A stretch of DNA of 64,000 nucleotides, from NCBI RefSeq assembly GCF_041021955.1, contig NZ_CP158375.1, positions 3,398,501 through 3,462,500 of the forward strand. Direction: 5' to 3'. This stretch comes from Caulobacter sp. 73W (lineage in GTDB: Bacteria; Pseudomonadota; Alphaproteobacteria; Caulobacterales; Caulobacteraceae). Both the position numbers and the translations under genes were made by a program. Below are positions 33,915 to 43,895 of the stretch, one piece after another. The notes under the pieces are model-generated. The model made no database searches, was not told the origin of the DNA, and saw only the letters and a program-made list of their open reading frames with translations. Position 1 is the stretch's first letter, and each line of letters opens with the position of its first letter.

Positions 33915-34730
33915 CTAGCCGGGCCGGCCCAGACGATCAAGCCGCTCCGAAAGCGTCAAAAGGTCCGTCCAGGCTTTCTTCTTTGCCGCGGGCTGCCGAA
34001 GCAGGAAGGCGGGATGCAAGGTCGGCATGGCGGGCAGGGTCTCGCCGCCGCCTTCCGGGGTCCATTCAAACCACCGGCCGCGCATGGACAGGATGCCCTC
34101 GCTGGTCTTGAGGATCGACTTGGCCGACGCGCCGCCGGCCAGCAGCAGCATCTTGGGCTTCACCAGCGCCACGGCCCGTTCGACGAAGGGCGCGCAGACG
34201 GCCTGCTCGGCGGGGCTGGGCGTGCGGTTGCCCGGCGGACGCCAGAAGACGGTGTTGGTGATGAAGACCCGGTCGCTCAGGCCGGCGGCGGCGATCATGC
34301 GGTCCAGCAGCTTGCCGGCTCGGCCAACGAACGGCGCGCCTTCGCGATCCTCGTCGGCGCCGGGCGCCTCGCCGATGATCATCAGGGGCGCTTCGGGATT
34401 GCCGCGCGAGAAGACGGCTTGGCGCGCGCCTTCCAGTTTCAGCGAGCAGCCTTCGAAGGCGGTGATTGCGGCGGACAACTCTTCCAGGGTGTTGGCCGCC
34501 GCCGCGGCCTGCTTGGCGGCGGCGATGCCGGCGCCGGTCTGGGGCGCGGCGGAAACGCGCCCGGCCATCTGGATCGGCGGGGGAGGGGGCGGCGCCTGGC
34601 GCGCCTTCAGCAGCGCCGCGCCCTCGGCCAGACGGTCGATGGGCGCGTCGGCATAGGACGCCTCGACGCCCGCCTCGGCCCAGAAGGCGAGCAGGCTCTC
34701 GACGGCGCGCATGTCGGGGGCGGCGAGCAT
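33915..34730 (-). CDS. Uracil-DNA glycosylase, type 4/5 family
   Basis: 271 residues. The diagnostic motif [24 protein letters not shown] is present (about residues 118-141), with [23 protein letters not shown] and HPAFLLRQP near the C-terminus. These enzymes remove uracil from DNA using a 4Fe-4S cluster; candidate cysteines occur at [12 protein letters not shown] and VCAPFVER. A Pro/Ala-rich linker (residues 40-70) precedes the domain. It lies 67 bases from the lytic transglycosylase start and 45 bases from the NUDIX gene, all on the same strand. Confidence 0.93.
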   Translation of the reverse strand: MLAAPDMRAVESLLAFWAEAGVEASYADAPIDRLAEGAALLKARQAPPPPPPIQMAGRVSAAPQTGAGIAAAKQAAAAANTLEELSAAITAFEGCSLKLEGARQAVFSRGNPEAPLMIIGEAPGADEDREGAPFVGRAGKLLDRMIAAAGLSDRVFITNTVFWRPPGNRTPSPAEQAVCAPFVERAVALVKPKMLLLAGGASAKSILKTSEGILSMRGRWFEWTPEGGGETLPAMPTLHPAFLLRQPAAKKKAWTDLLTLSERLDRLGRPG

Positions 34731-34775
34731 TCTTCTCTGTGAGGCCCCCCGCCGCCCGGGGTCAATAGGGAAGGG

Positions 34776-35351
34776 CTAGACCGGTCCCTTCAGCCGCACG
34801 TGCTGCAGCAGCATGATGGTCTTGGCGTCGGCGATGCGGCCGTCGCCGATCATCGCCCAGGCGTCGTCCAGGGACATCTCCAGGACCTCGATGTCCTCGC
34901 CTTCGCCGGCCACTCCGCCGCCCTCGCCGGTGCGGTCGTCGGGGCGGTAGCGGGCGATGAAGAAGCTGAGACGCTCCGTCACCGAGCCCGGGCTCATGAA
35001 CGCGTCGAAGACGCGGACCGGCGCGTCGATGCGGCAGCCCAGCTCCTCTTCAGCCTCCTTGACGATGGCGGTGGTGGGGTCGTTGTCGTCCAGCAGGCCG
35101 GCGCAGGCCTCGATCAGCGGCTCAGGATGGCCGTTGACGTAGGCGGGAAAGCGGAATTGCCGGGTAAGCAGCACGGTCCCCCTGTCCGGATCATAGGGCA
35201 GGATCACCGCGCCGTTGCCTCGATCGTAGGTCTCGCGGCTGAGAGTCTGCCAGGAGCCGTCGCGACGGCGATGCTCGAAGCGCGTTTTCTTCAGCAGGTA
35301 CCAGTCGTGCGACAGGACCGTTTCTTCTAATATGCGGACGTCTAGGCTCAT
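34776..35351 (-). CDS. NUDIX hydrolase, NudK/GDP-mannose pyrophosphatase type
   Basis: 191 residues. Domain opens with LDVRILEETVLSHDWYLLKKTRFEHRRRDGSW, followed by VLLTRQFRFPAYVNG and the Nudix box GLLDDNDPTTAIVKEAEEELG. The box glycine-to-glutamate pattern (Gx5Ex7REUXEEXGU) is slightly degenerate at REV (here EAEEELG). The NudK type splits GDP-mannose. Start at 35351 follows the MSLDVRI opening; an upstream extension is unlikely. Its ATG lies close upstream of the divergent ETF-QO gene region. Confidence 0.9.
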   Translation of the reverse strand: MSLDVRILEETVLSHDWYLLKKTRFEHRRRDGSWQTLSRETYDRGNGAVILPYDPDRGTVLLTRQFRFPAYVNGHPEPLIEACAGLLDDNDPTTAIVKEAEEELGCRIDAPVRVFDAFMSPGSVTERLSFFIARYRPDDRTGEGGGVAGEGEDIEVLEMSLDDAWAMIGDGRIADAKTIMLLQHVRLKGPV

Positions 35352-35477
35352 GCGTTGCTTATAGCGAACCTTTCGCAAGTGCAGCAAAGGCCTTGACCAC
35401 CCTTGCGTCGCTTCCCGATAAGCGATTCAAACAGATGTAAGCGGCGGGGGGACAAGCCGCGGCGTAAGGAGAGGGTC

Positions 35478-37148
35478 ATGTCGGAAACGATCGAACGCGA
35501 ATCCATGGAGTACGACGTCGTTATCGTCGGCGGCGGCCCCGCCGGTCTGGCGTCGGCGATCCGGCTCAAGCAGATGGCCGAGAAGTCCGGGACCGAGGTC
35601 TCGGTGGCGCTGGTGGAGAAGGGCTCCGAGGTCGGCGCCCACATTCTGTCGGGCGCGGTGATCGATCCCAAGGCGCTGAACGAGCTGTTCCCCGACTGGA
35701 AGGAGCGCGGCGCGCCGCTGGAGACCCCGGTCACCAAGGACAGGTTCATCCTGCTGGGCGAGGCGGGCGAGCTGTCGCTGCCGATGTTCGCCATGCCGCC
35801 GTTCATGCACAACCACGGCTGCTACATCGGCTCCCTGGCCAACCTGACTCGCTGGCTGGCCGAGCAAGCCGAGGCCCTGGGCGTCGAGATCTATCCGGGC
35901 TTCGCCGCCTCCGAACTGGTCTGGCGCGAGGACGGTTCGGTGAAGGGCGTCGTCGTCGGCGTGGTCGGCGTCGCCAAGGACGGCGAGCACAAGCCCGACT
36001 ACCAACCCGGCATGGAACTGCACGGCAAGTACGTGTTCATCGCCGAGGGCGTGCGCGGCTCGTTGGCCAAGGTGCTGATCAACAAGTTCGAGCTGGACGC
36101 CGGGCGCTCGCCCCAGAAGTACGGCATCGGCATCAAGGAGCTGTGGCAGATCCCCGCCGACAAGCACCAGCCGGGCCTGGCGCAGCACACCACGGGCTGG
36201 CCGCTGGACGACAAGACCGGCGGCGGCAGCTTCATGTACCACTTCGGGGACAACTACGTGGCTATCGGCTACGTGGTGCACCTGAACTACAAGAACCCCT
36301 GGCTGTCGCCGTTCGACGAGTTCCAGCGCTTCAAGCATCACCCGACCGTCAAGCAGCACTTGGAGGGCGGCCGCCGCATCGCCTACGGCGCGCGGGCCAT
36401 CACCGAGGGCGGCTACCAGTCGGTGCCCAAGCTCAGCTTCCCGGGCGGCGTGCTGATCGGTTGCTCGGCCGGCTTCGTGAACGTGCCGCGCATCAAGGGC
36501 AGCCACAACGCCATGAAGACCGGCATGCTGGCCGCCGAGGAGGCCTTCGCCGCCCTGCAGGCGGGCCGCGCCGGCGACGAGCTGACCAGCTACCAGACCG
36601 CCTATGAGAAGTCGTGGGTGGCCAAGGAGCTGAAGACCGTCCGCAACGCCAAGCCGCTGCTGTCCAAGTACGGCACCTTCATCGGCGGCGCGCTGGGCAT
36701 GTTCGACATGTGGACCAACCACCTGTTCGGCGTCTCGGTGTTCGGCACCATCAAGCACGACAAGACCGACGCCGCGTCCACCGGCCTGGCCAAGGACCAC
36801 AAGCCGCTGGTCTATCCCAAGCCCGACGGCGTGATCAGCTTCGACAAGCTGTCCTCGGTCTTCCTGTCGGCCACCAACCACGAGGAAGACCAGCCGGCGC
36901 ACCTGAAGCTGAAGGACCCTTCGGTTCCGATCCAGGTGAACCTGCCCAAGTACGGCGAGCCGGCGCGTCTCTACTGCCCGGCCGGCGTCTACGAGGTGCT
37001 CTACAACGAGCAGGGGGCCGACCCGCGCTTCCAGATCAACGCCCAGAACTGCGTCCACTGCAAAACCTGCGATATCAAGGACCCGTCGCAGAACATCGTG
37101 TGGACCACGCCTGAGGGCGGCGGGGGACCGAACTACCCCAATATGTGA
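35478..37148 (+). CDS. Electron transfer flavoprotein-ubiquinone oxidoreductase
   Basis: Passes electrons from ETF (fatty-acid and amino-acid oxidation) to ubiquinone at the inner membrane. The 556-residue protein has the FAD-binding GGGPAGLASAIRL (about residues 17-29) and a C-terminal ferredoxin region with the 4Fe-4S cysteines YCPAGVYEV and NAQNCVHCKTCDIKDPSQNI. Conserved ETF-QO blocks include GAHILSGAVIDPKAL and GGYQSVPKLSFPGG. It starts at the ATG after AAGGAGAGG. A TPR lipoprotein gene follows by 57 bases. Confidence 0.95.
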   Translation: MSETIERESMEYDVVIVGGGPAGLASAIRLKQMAEKSGTEVSVALVEKGSEVGAHILSGAVIDPKALNELFPDWKERGAPLETPVTKDRFILLGEAGELSLPMFAMPPFMHNHGCYIGSLANLTRWLAEQAEALGVEIYPGFAASELVWREDGSVKGVVVGVVGVAKDGEHKPDYQPGMELHGKYVFIAEGVRGSLAKVLINKFELDAGRSPQKYGIGIKELWQIPADKHQPGLAQHTTGWPLDDKTGGGSFMYHFGDNYVAIGYVVHLNYKNPWLSPFDEFQRFKHHPTVKQHLEGGRRIAYGARAITEGGYQSVPKLSFPGGVLIGCSAGFVNVPRIKGSHNAMKTGMLAAEEAFAALQAGRAGDELTSYQTAYEKSWVAKELKTVRNAKPLLSKYGTFIGGALGMFDMWTNHLFGVSVFGTIKHDKTDAASTGLAKDHKPLVYPKPDGVISFDKLSSVFLSATNHEEDQPAHLKLKDPSVPIQVNLPKYGEPARLYCPAGVYEVLYNEQGADPRFQINAQNCVHCKTCDIKDPSQNIVWTTPEGGGGPNYPNM

Positions 37149-37205
37149 GGCGCGACCGCACACCCTGCACTTGCGGCGGCACGGGAATGGGACAAGGTAA
37201 GGGGC

Positions 37206-38948
37206 ATGAAGTTCCTCCCCCGCCTTGTCGCCCTTGCCCCGCTTGTCCTCGCTGCCGCCTGCGCCGGGACGCCCAAGGCGGCGCCGGAAACGAACGCCTT
37301 CTCGGACTCCGACGTCATCGTCTCCAGCGTGGCGCGCAGCTCCACGCCGTATGGCCTGTTCCTGGCGGGGCAGGCGGCGATGAAGGCCGGCGACAGCCGC
37401 CAGGCCTCGGCGCTGTTCGATCGCGCGGACCAGATCGGCGGCGATGACGCGGTCAAGGAACGCGCCTTCACCGCCGCCCTGCTGGCCGGCGAGGTCCGCC
37501 GCGCCGCGACGCTCGCCCCGACAGACGAAGCCAGCGAGAACCAGCTGACCTATCGCCTCGGCCAACTGGTCGTGGCGGTCGAGGATTTGGCCTCCGGCCG
37601 GGCCAAGCAGGCGCAGGCCTCCCTGAGCGGCGGCCGCATCACCTTCCCCCACGCGGGCGCGGCCGCGCTGCTGGCGCCTTGGGCGGCCGCGGCGGCGGGC
37701 GACAAGGAAGGCGCGGTGGTCCGCCCCGAGGTGCGCGGCGACCGCGTGGTCCAGGTGTTCGGCCTGCTGGGTCAGGCGCACCTGTACGAGCGCGCCGGCC
37801 GCTATGACGAGGCCGAGACCGACTTCAAGGCCCTGACCAGCGACAGCCAGACCGGAACCCTGTTCAGCCTGGACTATGGCGGCTTCCTGGAGCGGCGGGG
37901 CCGCAAGCTGGACGCGGCGGCGGTCTACAGGGAGGCCCTGGCCATCCGCTCCAACGATGCGGGCCTGCGCTCGGCGCTGGCGCGGGTCGAGGCGGGCAAG
38001 TCCCCGCCCTCCGCGCCGACCCTGAAGCAGGGCGCGGCCCAGGCCCTGATCGCCGCCTCGGCGGTCTATATGGGCGAGCGCCAGCGGCAGATCGCCCTTT
38101 CCTATCTGCGCCTGGCGTTGCGGCTGGATGATCAGCGGGACGAGGCCTGGATCCTGGTGGGCGACCTGCTGGGCGCGGCGGGCGACACCCAGGCGGCGCG
38201 CGAGACCTATCTGCGGGTTGGGAACAAGTCCCCGCTCTACGCCTCGGCGCGGGGCAAGCTGGCCTGGACCTATCAGGCCGAAGGCGACAAGGACACGGCG
38301 ATCCGCCTGGTGCGCGAGACGGCGCAGGCCGCGCCGAACGAGGCCGACCGCCAGATCGCCTGGGCCGAACTGCTGCGCGCCAACGACCGCTGGGCGGAAT
38401 TGGTCGAAGTGCTGAATCCGGTCATCGCCCGCCAGGGCGCGAACGTCGATTGGCGGCTGCTGTACATGCGCGGCGTATCGCTGGAGCGCGCCGGCCGCTG
38501 GGCGGACGCCGAGAAGGATCTGGAACAGGCCCTGGCCCAGCGTCCGGACGAGCCGGAGCTGCTGAACTATCTCGGCTACACCTGGATCGACCGGGGCGAG
38601 CGGCTTCCCGAGGCCCTGGCCATGGTCCAGAAGGCCGTGGCCGTGAACCCGCGCTCGGGCGCCATGCTCGACAGCCTAGGCTGGGCCCATTACCGCATGG
38701 GCGACTACAAGGCCGCCGTCGAGACGCTGGAGCGCGCGGTGGTGCTGGAGCCGGCCGATCCGGACGTGAACAACCACCTGGGCGACGCCTATTGGCGCGT
38801 CGGCCGGCGCACGGAGGCCAACTTCCAGTGGACGCGCGTGCTGTCGCTGGAGCCGAGCGACGTGCTGCGTTCCGAGGTCGAGGCCAAGCTGAAGAACGGC
38901 CTGGGCGCCAAGGGGCCGGCTTCGTCCCCTTCCGTCGCCGAACGCTAG
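37206..38948 (+). CDS. TPR-repeat lipoprotein
   Basis: 580 residues. Lipobox LAAAC at the signal end, then at least eight tetratricopeptide repeats, best seen as RYDEAETDFKAL, RRGRKLDAAAVYREALAI, RAGRWADAEKDLEQALAQRPDEPELLNYLGYTWI, and YRMGDYKAAVETLERAVVLEPADPDVNNHLGDAYWRVGR. TPR lipoproteins are adaptors for envelope machines; this one resembles BamD-like or peptidoglycan-linked Caulobacter proteins without a specific match. It lies between ETF-QO and ispE (gap 9 bases to ispE), so the three may be co-transcribed. Confidence 0.9.
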   Translation: MKFLPRLVALAPLVLAAACAGTPKAAPETNAFSDSDVIVSSVARSSTPYGLFLAGQAAMKAGDSRQASALFDRADQIGGDDAVKERAFTAALLAGEVRRAATLAPTDEASENQLTYRLGQLVVAVEDLASGRAKQAQASLSGGRITFPHAGAAALLAPWAAAAAGDKEGAVVRPEVRGDRVVQVFGLLGQAHLYERAGRYDEAETDFKALTSDSQTGTLFSLDYGGFLERRGRKLDAAAVYREALAIRSNDAGLRSALARVEAGKSPPSAPTLKQGAAQALIAASAVYMGERQRQIALSYLRLALRLDDQRDEAWILVGDLLGAAGDTQAARETYLRVGNKSPLYASARGKLAWTYQAEGDKDTAIRLVRETAQAAPNEADRQIAWAELLRANDRWAELVEVLNPVIARQGANVDWRLLYMRGVSLERAGRWADAEKDLEQALAQRPDEPELLNYLGYTWIDRGERLPEALAMVQKAVAVNPRSGAMLDSLGWAHYRMGDYKAAVETLERAVVLEPADPDVNNHLGDAYWRVGRRTEANFQWTRVLSLEPSDVLRSEVEAKLKNGLGAKGPASSPSVAER

Positions 38949-38957
38949 GCTCGTCCC

Positions 38958-39839
38958 GTGAAGCTGAATGATGGCAGGGCCGCCTTCGCTCCGGCCAAGG
39001 TGAACCTGTTCCTGCACGTGGGCGGGCCGGACGCCGACGGCTATCACCCGGTCTGCAGCCTGATGGTCTTCGCCGACGTCGGCGACCGGGTGACGGTCCA
39101 GCCGGCCGATGCTCCAACCTTCGAAGTCACGGGCCCCTGCGCCGAGGGCGTGCCGGTCGATGACACGAACCTGGTGGTGCGCGCCGCCAATTCAGTGATC
39201 CGCCGCGCGGGCCGGCCGACGCCGCCCTTCCGCCTGATCCTGGAGAAGAACCTGCCCACCGCCGCCGGTCTGGGCGGCGGGTCCAGCGACGCGGGGGCGG
39301 CGTTCCGCCTGCTGCGCGAGGCGCTGGGCCTGCCGATGGCCGACGAGACGCTGGAGGCCCTGGCCGCCGAGCTGGGCGCGGACGGCGCCGTCTGCCTGTG
39401 GGCCAGGCCGGCGATCGGCGAGGGGCGGGGAGAGGTCCTCAGTCCCGCGCCCGGCCTGCCCCCGCTGCACGCGGTGATGGTCAATCCCGGCGCGCCGTCG
39501 CCGACGGGGGCCGTCTACAAGGCCTATGACGCCGCCGTCTCGCCCTGGGGGGCGGACCGGCCGCCGTTGCCGGATGCGTTTGAGAGCGCCGAAGAGGTCG
39601 CGGCCTTCCTCACCCTGACCCGCAACGACCTGGAGGCGCCGGCCGCGGCCCTAACACCGGTGATAGGCGAGGTGCTGCAGCTACTGCGCGAGGAGCCTGA
39701 AGTGCTGCTGGCCCGCATGTCGGGCTCCGGCGCGACCTGTTTCGCCCTGTGCGCCGGCGACATCGAGGCCGAGGGCCTGGCCGAACGCATCCAGGCCATG
39801 CGGCCCGGCTGGTGGGTCCGCGCCTGTCGGCTGGGCTGA
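38958..39839 (+). CDS. ispE: 4-(cytidine 5'-diphospho)-2-C-methyl-D-erythritol kinase
   Basis: GHMP kinase of the MEP isoprenoid pathway. 293 residues: APAKVNLFLHVGGPDADGYHPVCSLM at the start (catalytic-site region), the glycine-rich ATP loop PTAAGLGGGSSDAGAAFRLL (about residues 99-118), and the third motif MSGSGATCFAL near residue 254. The start GTG at 38958 gives the family N-terminus. It follows the TPR gene by 9 bases and ends at a strong hairpin shared with amtB. Confidence 0.94.
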   Translation: MKLNDGRAAFAPAKVNLFLHVGGPDADGYHPVCSLMVFADVGDRVTVQPADAPTFEVTGPCAEGVPVDDTNLVVRAANSVIRRAGRPTPPFRLILEKNLPTAAGLGGGSSDAGAAFRLLREALGLPMADETLEALAAELGADGAVCLWARPAIGEGRGEVLSPAPGLPPLHAVMVNPGAPSPTGAVYKAYDAAVSPWGADRPPLPDAFESAEEVAAFLTLTRNDLEAPAAALTPVIGEVLQLLREEPEVLLARMSGSGATCFALCAGDIEAEGLAERIQAMRPGWWVRACRLG

Positions 39840-39848
39840 GCTAGACCC

Positions 39849-39891
39849 AAAAAAGAGATGGGGCGCGGAGGTCCCCCGACCTCCGCGCCCC
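39849..39891 (-). terminator. Terminator between ispE and amtB
   Basis: A 14-bp perfect stem, GGGGCGCGGAGGTC (39860-39873) with GACCTCCGCGCCCC (39878-39891), and a CCCC loop. On the minus strand it is followed by ATCTCTTTTTT, so it best fits termination of amtB. It may also serve ispE. Confidence 0.85.
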
Positions 39892-39919
39892 GGTTCCCCC
39901 AGGAACCTCTCCCCGACGC

Positions 39920-41356
39920 TTACGAGTGGTAAGCGCGCTCGCCGTGCTCGGCGATGTCCAGGCCTTCTTCTTCAACTTCCGGCGCGGCGCGCAGGCCGAT
40001 CGTGAACTTGATCAGGAAGAAGACGATGGCGCTGGCGATGGCCGACCAGACGATCGTCACGCAGACGCCCTTCAGTTGGGCGATCACCTGGGTGACCATG
40101 TCGTAGGTCGCCGCGTCGCAGGTCGAGATGTCGCCGTCCGCCGCGCAGGTCGTGTAGTCCACGATGCCGGCGCCGCCGAGGGCGGGGTTGACCAGGATGC
40201 CGGTGGCGATGGCGCCGACGATGCCGCCGACCCCGTGGATGCCGAAGGCGTCCAGGCTGTCGTCGTACTTCAGGGCGTTCTTCACGACAGAGCAGAAGAT
40301 CACGCAGATCGGGCTGACCACCAGGCCCAGCACCACCGCGCCCATCGGGCCGGCGAAGCCGGCGGCCGGGGTGATGGCGACGAGGCCGGCGACCACGCCC
40401 GAGGCCAGGCCCAGCGCGCTGGGCTTACCGCGGGTGACCCACTCGGTGATGATCCAGGACAGGCCCGCCGCGGCCGTGGCCACGAAGGTGTTGATCATCG
40501 CCAGGGCGGCGTAGCCGTTGGATTCCAGGTTGGAGCCGGCGTTGAAGCCGAACCAGCCCACCCACAGCAGACCCGCGCCTACCAGCGTCAGGGTCAGCGA
40601 GTGCGGAGGCATCGGCTCCTTGCCGTAGCCGCTGCGCTTACCAAGGATCATGGCGCCGACGAGGGCCGCGATCCCGGCGTTGATGTGCACGACGGTGCCG
40701 CCGGCGAAGTCGAGCGCGCCAAAGCTCCAGATCAGGCCCGCCTTGATCGGCGCATCAGGCGCCGCGGCGATGGCGTCCGGTCCAGGCCACCACCAGACCA
40801 TGTGGGCGATCGGGTAGTAGGACAGGATCGGCCACAGAACCGCGAAGGTGACGATGGCCGCGAACTTCATCCGCTCGACCAGTGAGCCGACCACCAGGGC
40901 GGCGGTGATCGCCGCGAACGTCGACTGGAATGAAAGGAAGACAAATTCGGGGATGACGACCCCGGTGGAGAAGGTGGCGGCGTTGCTGGCAGGGGTCACC
41001 CCGCCCAGGAACAGGCGACCGAAGCCGCCCACGAAGGTGTCGAGCGCGCCGCCGTCGGTGAAGGCCAGGCTATAGCCCCAGAACACCCAGGCGACGATGC
41101 CGATGGCGCTGACCACCGACACCTGCATCATGACCGACAGCATGTTCTTGGCGCGCACGAGGCCGCCGTAGAACAGCGCCAGACCCGGCAGGATCATCAG
41201 CAGAACAAGAACGGTGGAGACCAACATCCACGCGGTGTCGCCCTTGTCGGGCACAGGCGCTGCGGCCTCTTGCGCGAGGGCCGGGAAGGACGCCATGGCC
41301 CCCGCGGCGGTCGCCGCGAGCGCTACGCCCGCCAGCGATTTGAATCCCAGTTTCAT
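39920..41356 (-). CDS. amtB: Ammonium transporter AmtB
   Basis: 478 residues: a cleavable signal (residues 1-28, ending ALA), then the Amt core with eleven expected transmembrane helices. Seen are MLVSTVLVLLMILPGLALFYGGLVRAKNML, QSTFAAITAALVVGSLVERM, FAGGTVVHINAGIAALVGAMILG and the twin-His region FGIHGVGG. The protein conducts ammonium and is blocked by GlnK under nitrogen sufficiency. It sits 29 bases after glnK on the same strand, the standard glnK-amtB operon. Confidence 0.96.
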   Translation of the reverse strand: MKLGFKSLAGVALAATAAGAMASFPALAQEAAAPVPDKGDTAWMLVSTVLVLLMILPGLALFYGGLVRAKNMLSVMMQVSVVSAIGIVAWVFWGYSLAFTDGGALDTFVGGFGRLFLGGVTPASNAATFSTGVVIPEFVFLSFQSTFAAITAALVVGSLVERMKFAAIVTFAVLWPILSYYPIAHMVWWWPGPDAIAAAPDAPIKAGLIWSFGALDFAGGTVVHINAGIAALVGAMILGKRSGYGKEPMPPHSLTLTLVGAGLLWVGWFGFNAGSNLESNGYAALAMINTFVATAAAGLSWIITEWVTRGKPSALGLASGVVAGLVAITPAAGFAGPMGAVVLGLVVSPICVIFCSVVKNALKYDDSLDAFGIHGVGGIVGAIATGILVNPALGGAGIVDYTTCAADGDISTCDAATYDMVTQVIAQLKGVCVTIVWSAIASAIVFFLIKFTIGLRAAPEVEEEGLDIAEHGERAYHS

Positions 41357-41385
41357 CGAGTTAACCCCTTGTCCCCGTATTGTTG

Positions 41386-42057
<672 letters not shown>

Positions 42058-42411
42058 ATGAGCGCGAGCCTGTGGCCGAAGATCCTGCCGATCCTTCTGC
42101 TGGTCGTATCCAACGTCTTCATGACGTTCGCCTGGTATGGGCACCTCAAGCACAAGGGCTCGGCCCTGGCGCTGGTGATCTTCACCAGCTGGATGATCGC
42201 CCTGCCTGAGTACATGCTGGCCGTTCCGGCCAACCGCATAGGTTCGGCGGTCTATACCGCGGGTCAGCTCAAGGCGATCCAGGAGGCCATCACCCTGATC
42301 GTCTTCGTAGTCTTCTCGGCGCTCTACTTGGGCGAGCCGATCCGATGGACGACGTTGGTCGGCTTCGGGTTCATTTTTATCGGCGCTCTCTTCATTTTCC
42401 TCAATCGCTGA
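42058..42411 (+). CDS. DMT-type membrane protein (DUF486)
   Basis: 117 residues with four hydrophobic helices: ILPILLLVVSNVFMTFAWYGHL, LALVIFTSWMIALPEYMLAVPANRIG, QEAITLIVFVVFSALYLGE, LVGFGFIFIGALFIFLNR. The conserved FTSWMIALPEYMLAVPANRIG block defines DUF486, distant relatives of small drug/metabolite transporters. Substrate unknown. AGGGG lies before the ATG at 42058. Confidence 0.9.
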   Translation: MSASLWPKILPILLLVVSNVFMTFAWYGHLKHKGSALALVIFTSWMIALPEYMLAVPANRIGSAVYTAGQLKAIQEAITLIVFVVFSALYLGEPIRWTTLVGFGFIFIGALFIFLNR

Positions 42412-42537
42412 GCGGTCCTGATCAGCAACGCCGTTGGCCGTTGCTGGAACCGGACAAGCCGCTCGCGCGCTTCATCGGCGGTGGGAAGCGGAGCCGCGCA
42501 ACCGGCCTCGCCCTGAAAAAAATCGATGAGGAAGACC

Positions 42538-42915
42538 ATGAAGATCGTTCAGCTCATGACCGCCGCCGCCGCTACCGCCCTTCTGGCTGGCGCGGCTCAC
42601 GCCCAGATGACGGATTCCCAGCCGGTGAACCCGAACACGGCCACGACCTCGTCTGACGCCGTGCGTCAGTCGGGCATGACCAACACCACTGATCCGGCCA
42701 TGACCGGCTCGGCCGGCACGTCGGCGACGATGGCCCCGACCGGCACGCGCACCGACGTGGTTTCGACCAGCTCGCCCGAGCAGCAGGCCTCGCTGAAGGC
42801 CGGCGACGCCAACGTCGTCTCCAACGGCCCGGTGGCCGACACCCCGGAGAACCGCGCCAAGTACGGCCAGCCGATGTCGCGCGCCGGCAAGCGCACCGAT
42901 CCGGCCGGCAACTAA
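42538..42915 (+). CDS. Small exported Thr/Ser-rich protein of unknown function
   Basis: 125 residues: a signal peptide ([22 protein letters not shown]), then a low-complexity Thr/Ser/Ala-rich mature region. The C-terminal half carries [37 protein letters not shown], the kind of conserved tail that I recall from small Caulobacterales proteins. GAGGAAG precedes the ATG at 42538. It is followed by a terminator and glyQ. Function cannot be assigned. Confidence 0.75.
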   Translation: MKIVQLMTAAAATALLAGAAHAQMTDSQPVNPNTATTSSDAVRQSGMTNTTDPAMTGSAGTSATMAPTGTRTDVVSTSSPEQQASLKAGDANVVSNGPVADTPENRAKYGQPMSRAGKRTDPAGN

Positions 42916-42954
42916 AACCCAGTCGCCTGACAGCCGACTTGGCTTGAAGGAGAG

Positions 42955-42985
42955 GTCGGCGGGCCCTATGGTCCGCCGACTTTTT
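42955..42985 (+). terminator. Rho-independent terminator before glyQ
   Basis: GTCGGCGG (42955-42962) pairs with CCGCCGAC (42973-42980), extendable by GCC/GGT with a CTAT loop, followed by TTTTT at 42981-42985. Ends the small exported gene 22 bases before the glyQ ATG. Confidence 0.85.
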
Positions 42986-43006
42986 CTGGCCCTCTCCCGA
43001 GCCCTC

Positions 43007-43891
43007 ATGTCCGCTGAAAAACCCAAGTCTTTTCAAGGTTTGATCCTCACCCTGCACGACTACTGGTCAAAGCAGGGCTGCGTGATCCTCCAGCCGCACG
43101 ACATCGAGGTAGGGGCGGGGACCCTGCACCCGGCCACGGTTCTGCGCGCGCTCGGCCCCAAGCCGTGGAACGCCGCCTACGTCCAGCCGTCCCGCCGTCC
43201 GAGCGACGGCCGCTATGGCGACAACCCCAACCGCCTGCAGCACTACTATCAGTACCAAGTCATCCTGAAGCCGAACCCGGCCGACATGCAGGACTTGTAT
43301 CTGGGCTCGCTCGAGGCCATCGGCCTCGACCTGCGCCTGCACGACATCCGCTTCGTCGAGGACGACTGGGAGAACCCCACCGTCGGCGCCTGGGGCCTGG
43401 GCTGGGAAGTCTGGTGCGATGGGATGGAGGTGTCGCAGTACACCTACTTCCAGCAGGTCGGCGGCCTGGACGTCAGCCCCGTCGCCGGTGAGCTGACCTA
43501 TGGTCTGGAGCGCCTGGCCATGTACGTGTTCGGCGTCGACAACGTGTACGACCTGCCGTTCAACGATGCGGGCGTCTCCTACGGCGACGTGTTCCTGGAG
43601 AACGAGCGCCAGCATTCTCAGGCCAACTTCCACGGCTATGACGTCGCCACCCTGAAGCGCCAGTTCGAGGACATGGAGCGCCAAGTGCCGCTCATGCTCG
43701 AGCGCGACTATCAGGGCCGGGCGCTGGTGCTGCCCGCCTACGACATGGTCCTCAAGGCCAGCCATCTCTTCAACCTGATGAACGCCCGCGGCGCGATCGC
43801 CGTCGCCGAGCGCGCCAGCTACATCGGCCGCATCCGCGACCTTTGTAAGATGTGCGCCCAGAAGTGGGTCGAGCAGCAGGAAGCCGCGTAA
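43007..43891 (+). CDS. glyQ: Glycyl-tRNA synthetase, alpha subunit
   Basis: Catalytic subunit of the two-subunit bacterial GlyRS. 294 residues with [31 protein letters not shown] at the start and [32 protein letters not shown], plus the class II motif [10 protein letters not shown]. The start at 43007 follows the terminator and fits the family N-terminus. The beta subunit gene begins 5 bases after the stop, an operon with glyS and likely ppdK. Confidence 0.97.
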   Translation: MSAEKPKSFQGLILTLHDYWSKQGCVILQPHDIEVGAGTLHPATVLRALGPKPWNAAYVQPSRRPSDGRYGDNPNRLQHYYQYQVILKPNPADMQDLYLGSLEAIGLDLRLHDIRFVEDDWENPTVGAWGLGWEVWCDGMEVSQYTYFQQVGGLDVSPVAGELTYGLERLAMYVFGVDNVYDLPFNDAGVSYGDVFLENERQHSQANFHGYDVATLKRQFEDMERQVPLMLERDYQGRALVLPAYDMVLKASHLFNLMNARGAIAVAERASYIGRIRDLCKMCAQKWVEQQEAA

Positions 43892-43895
43892 GACC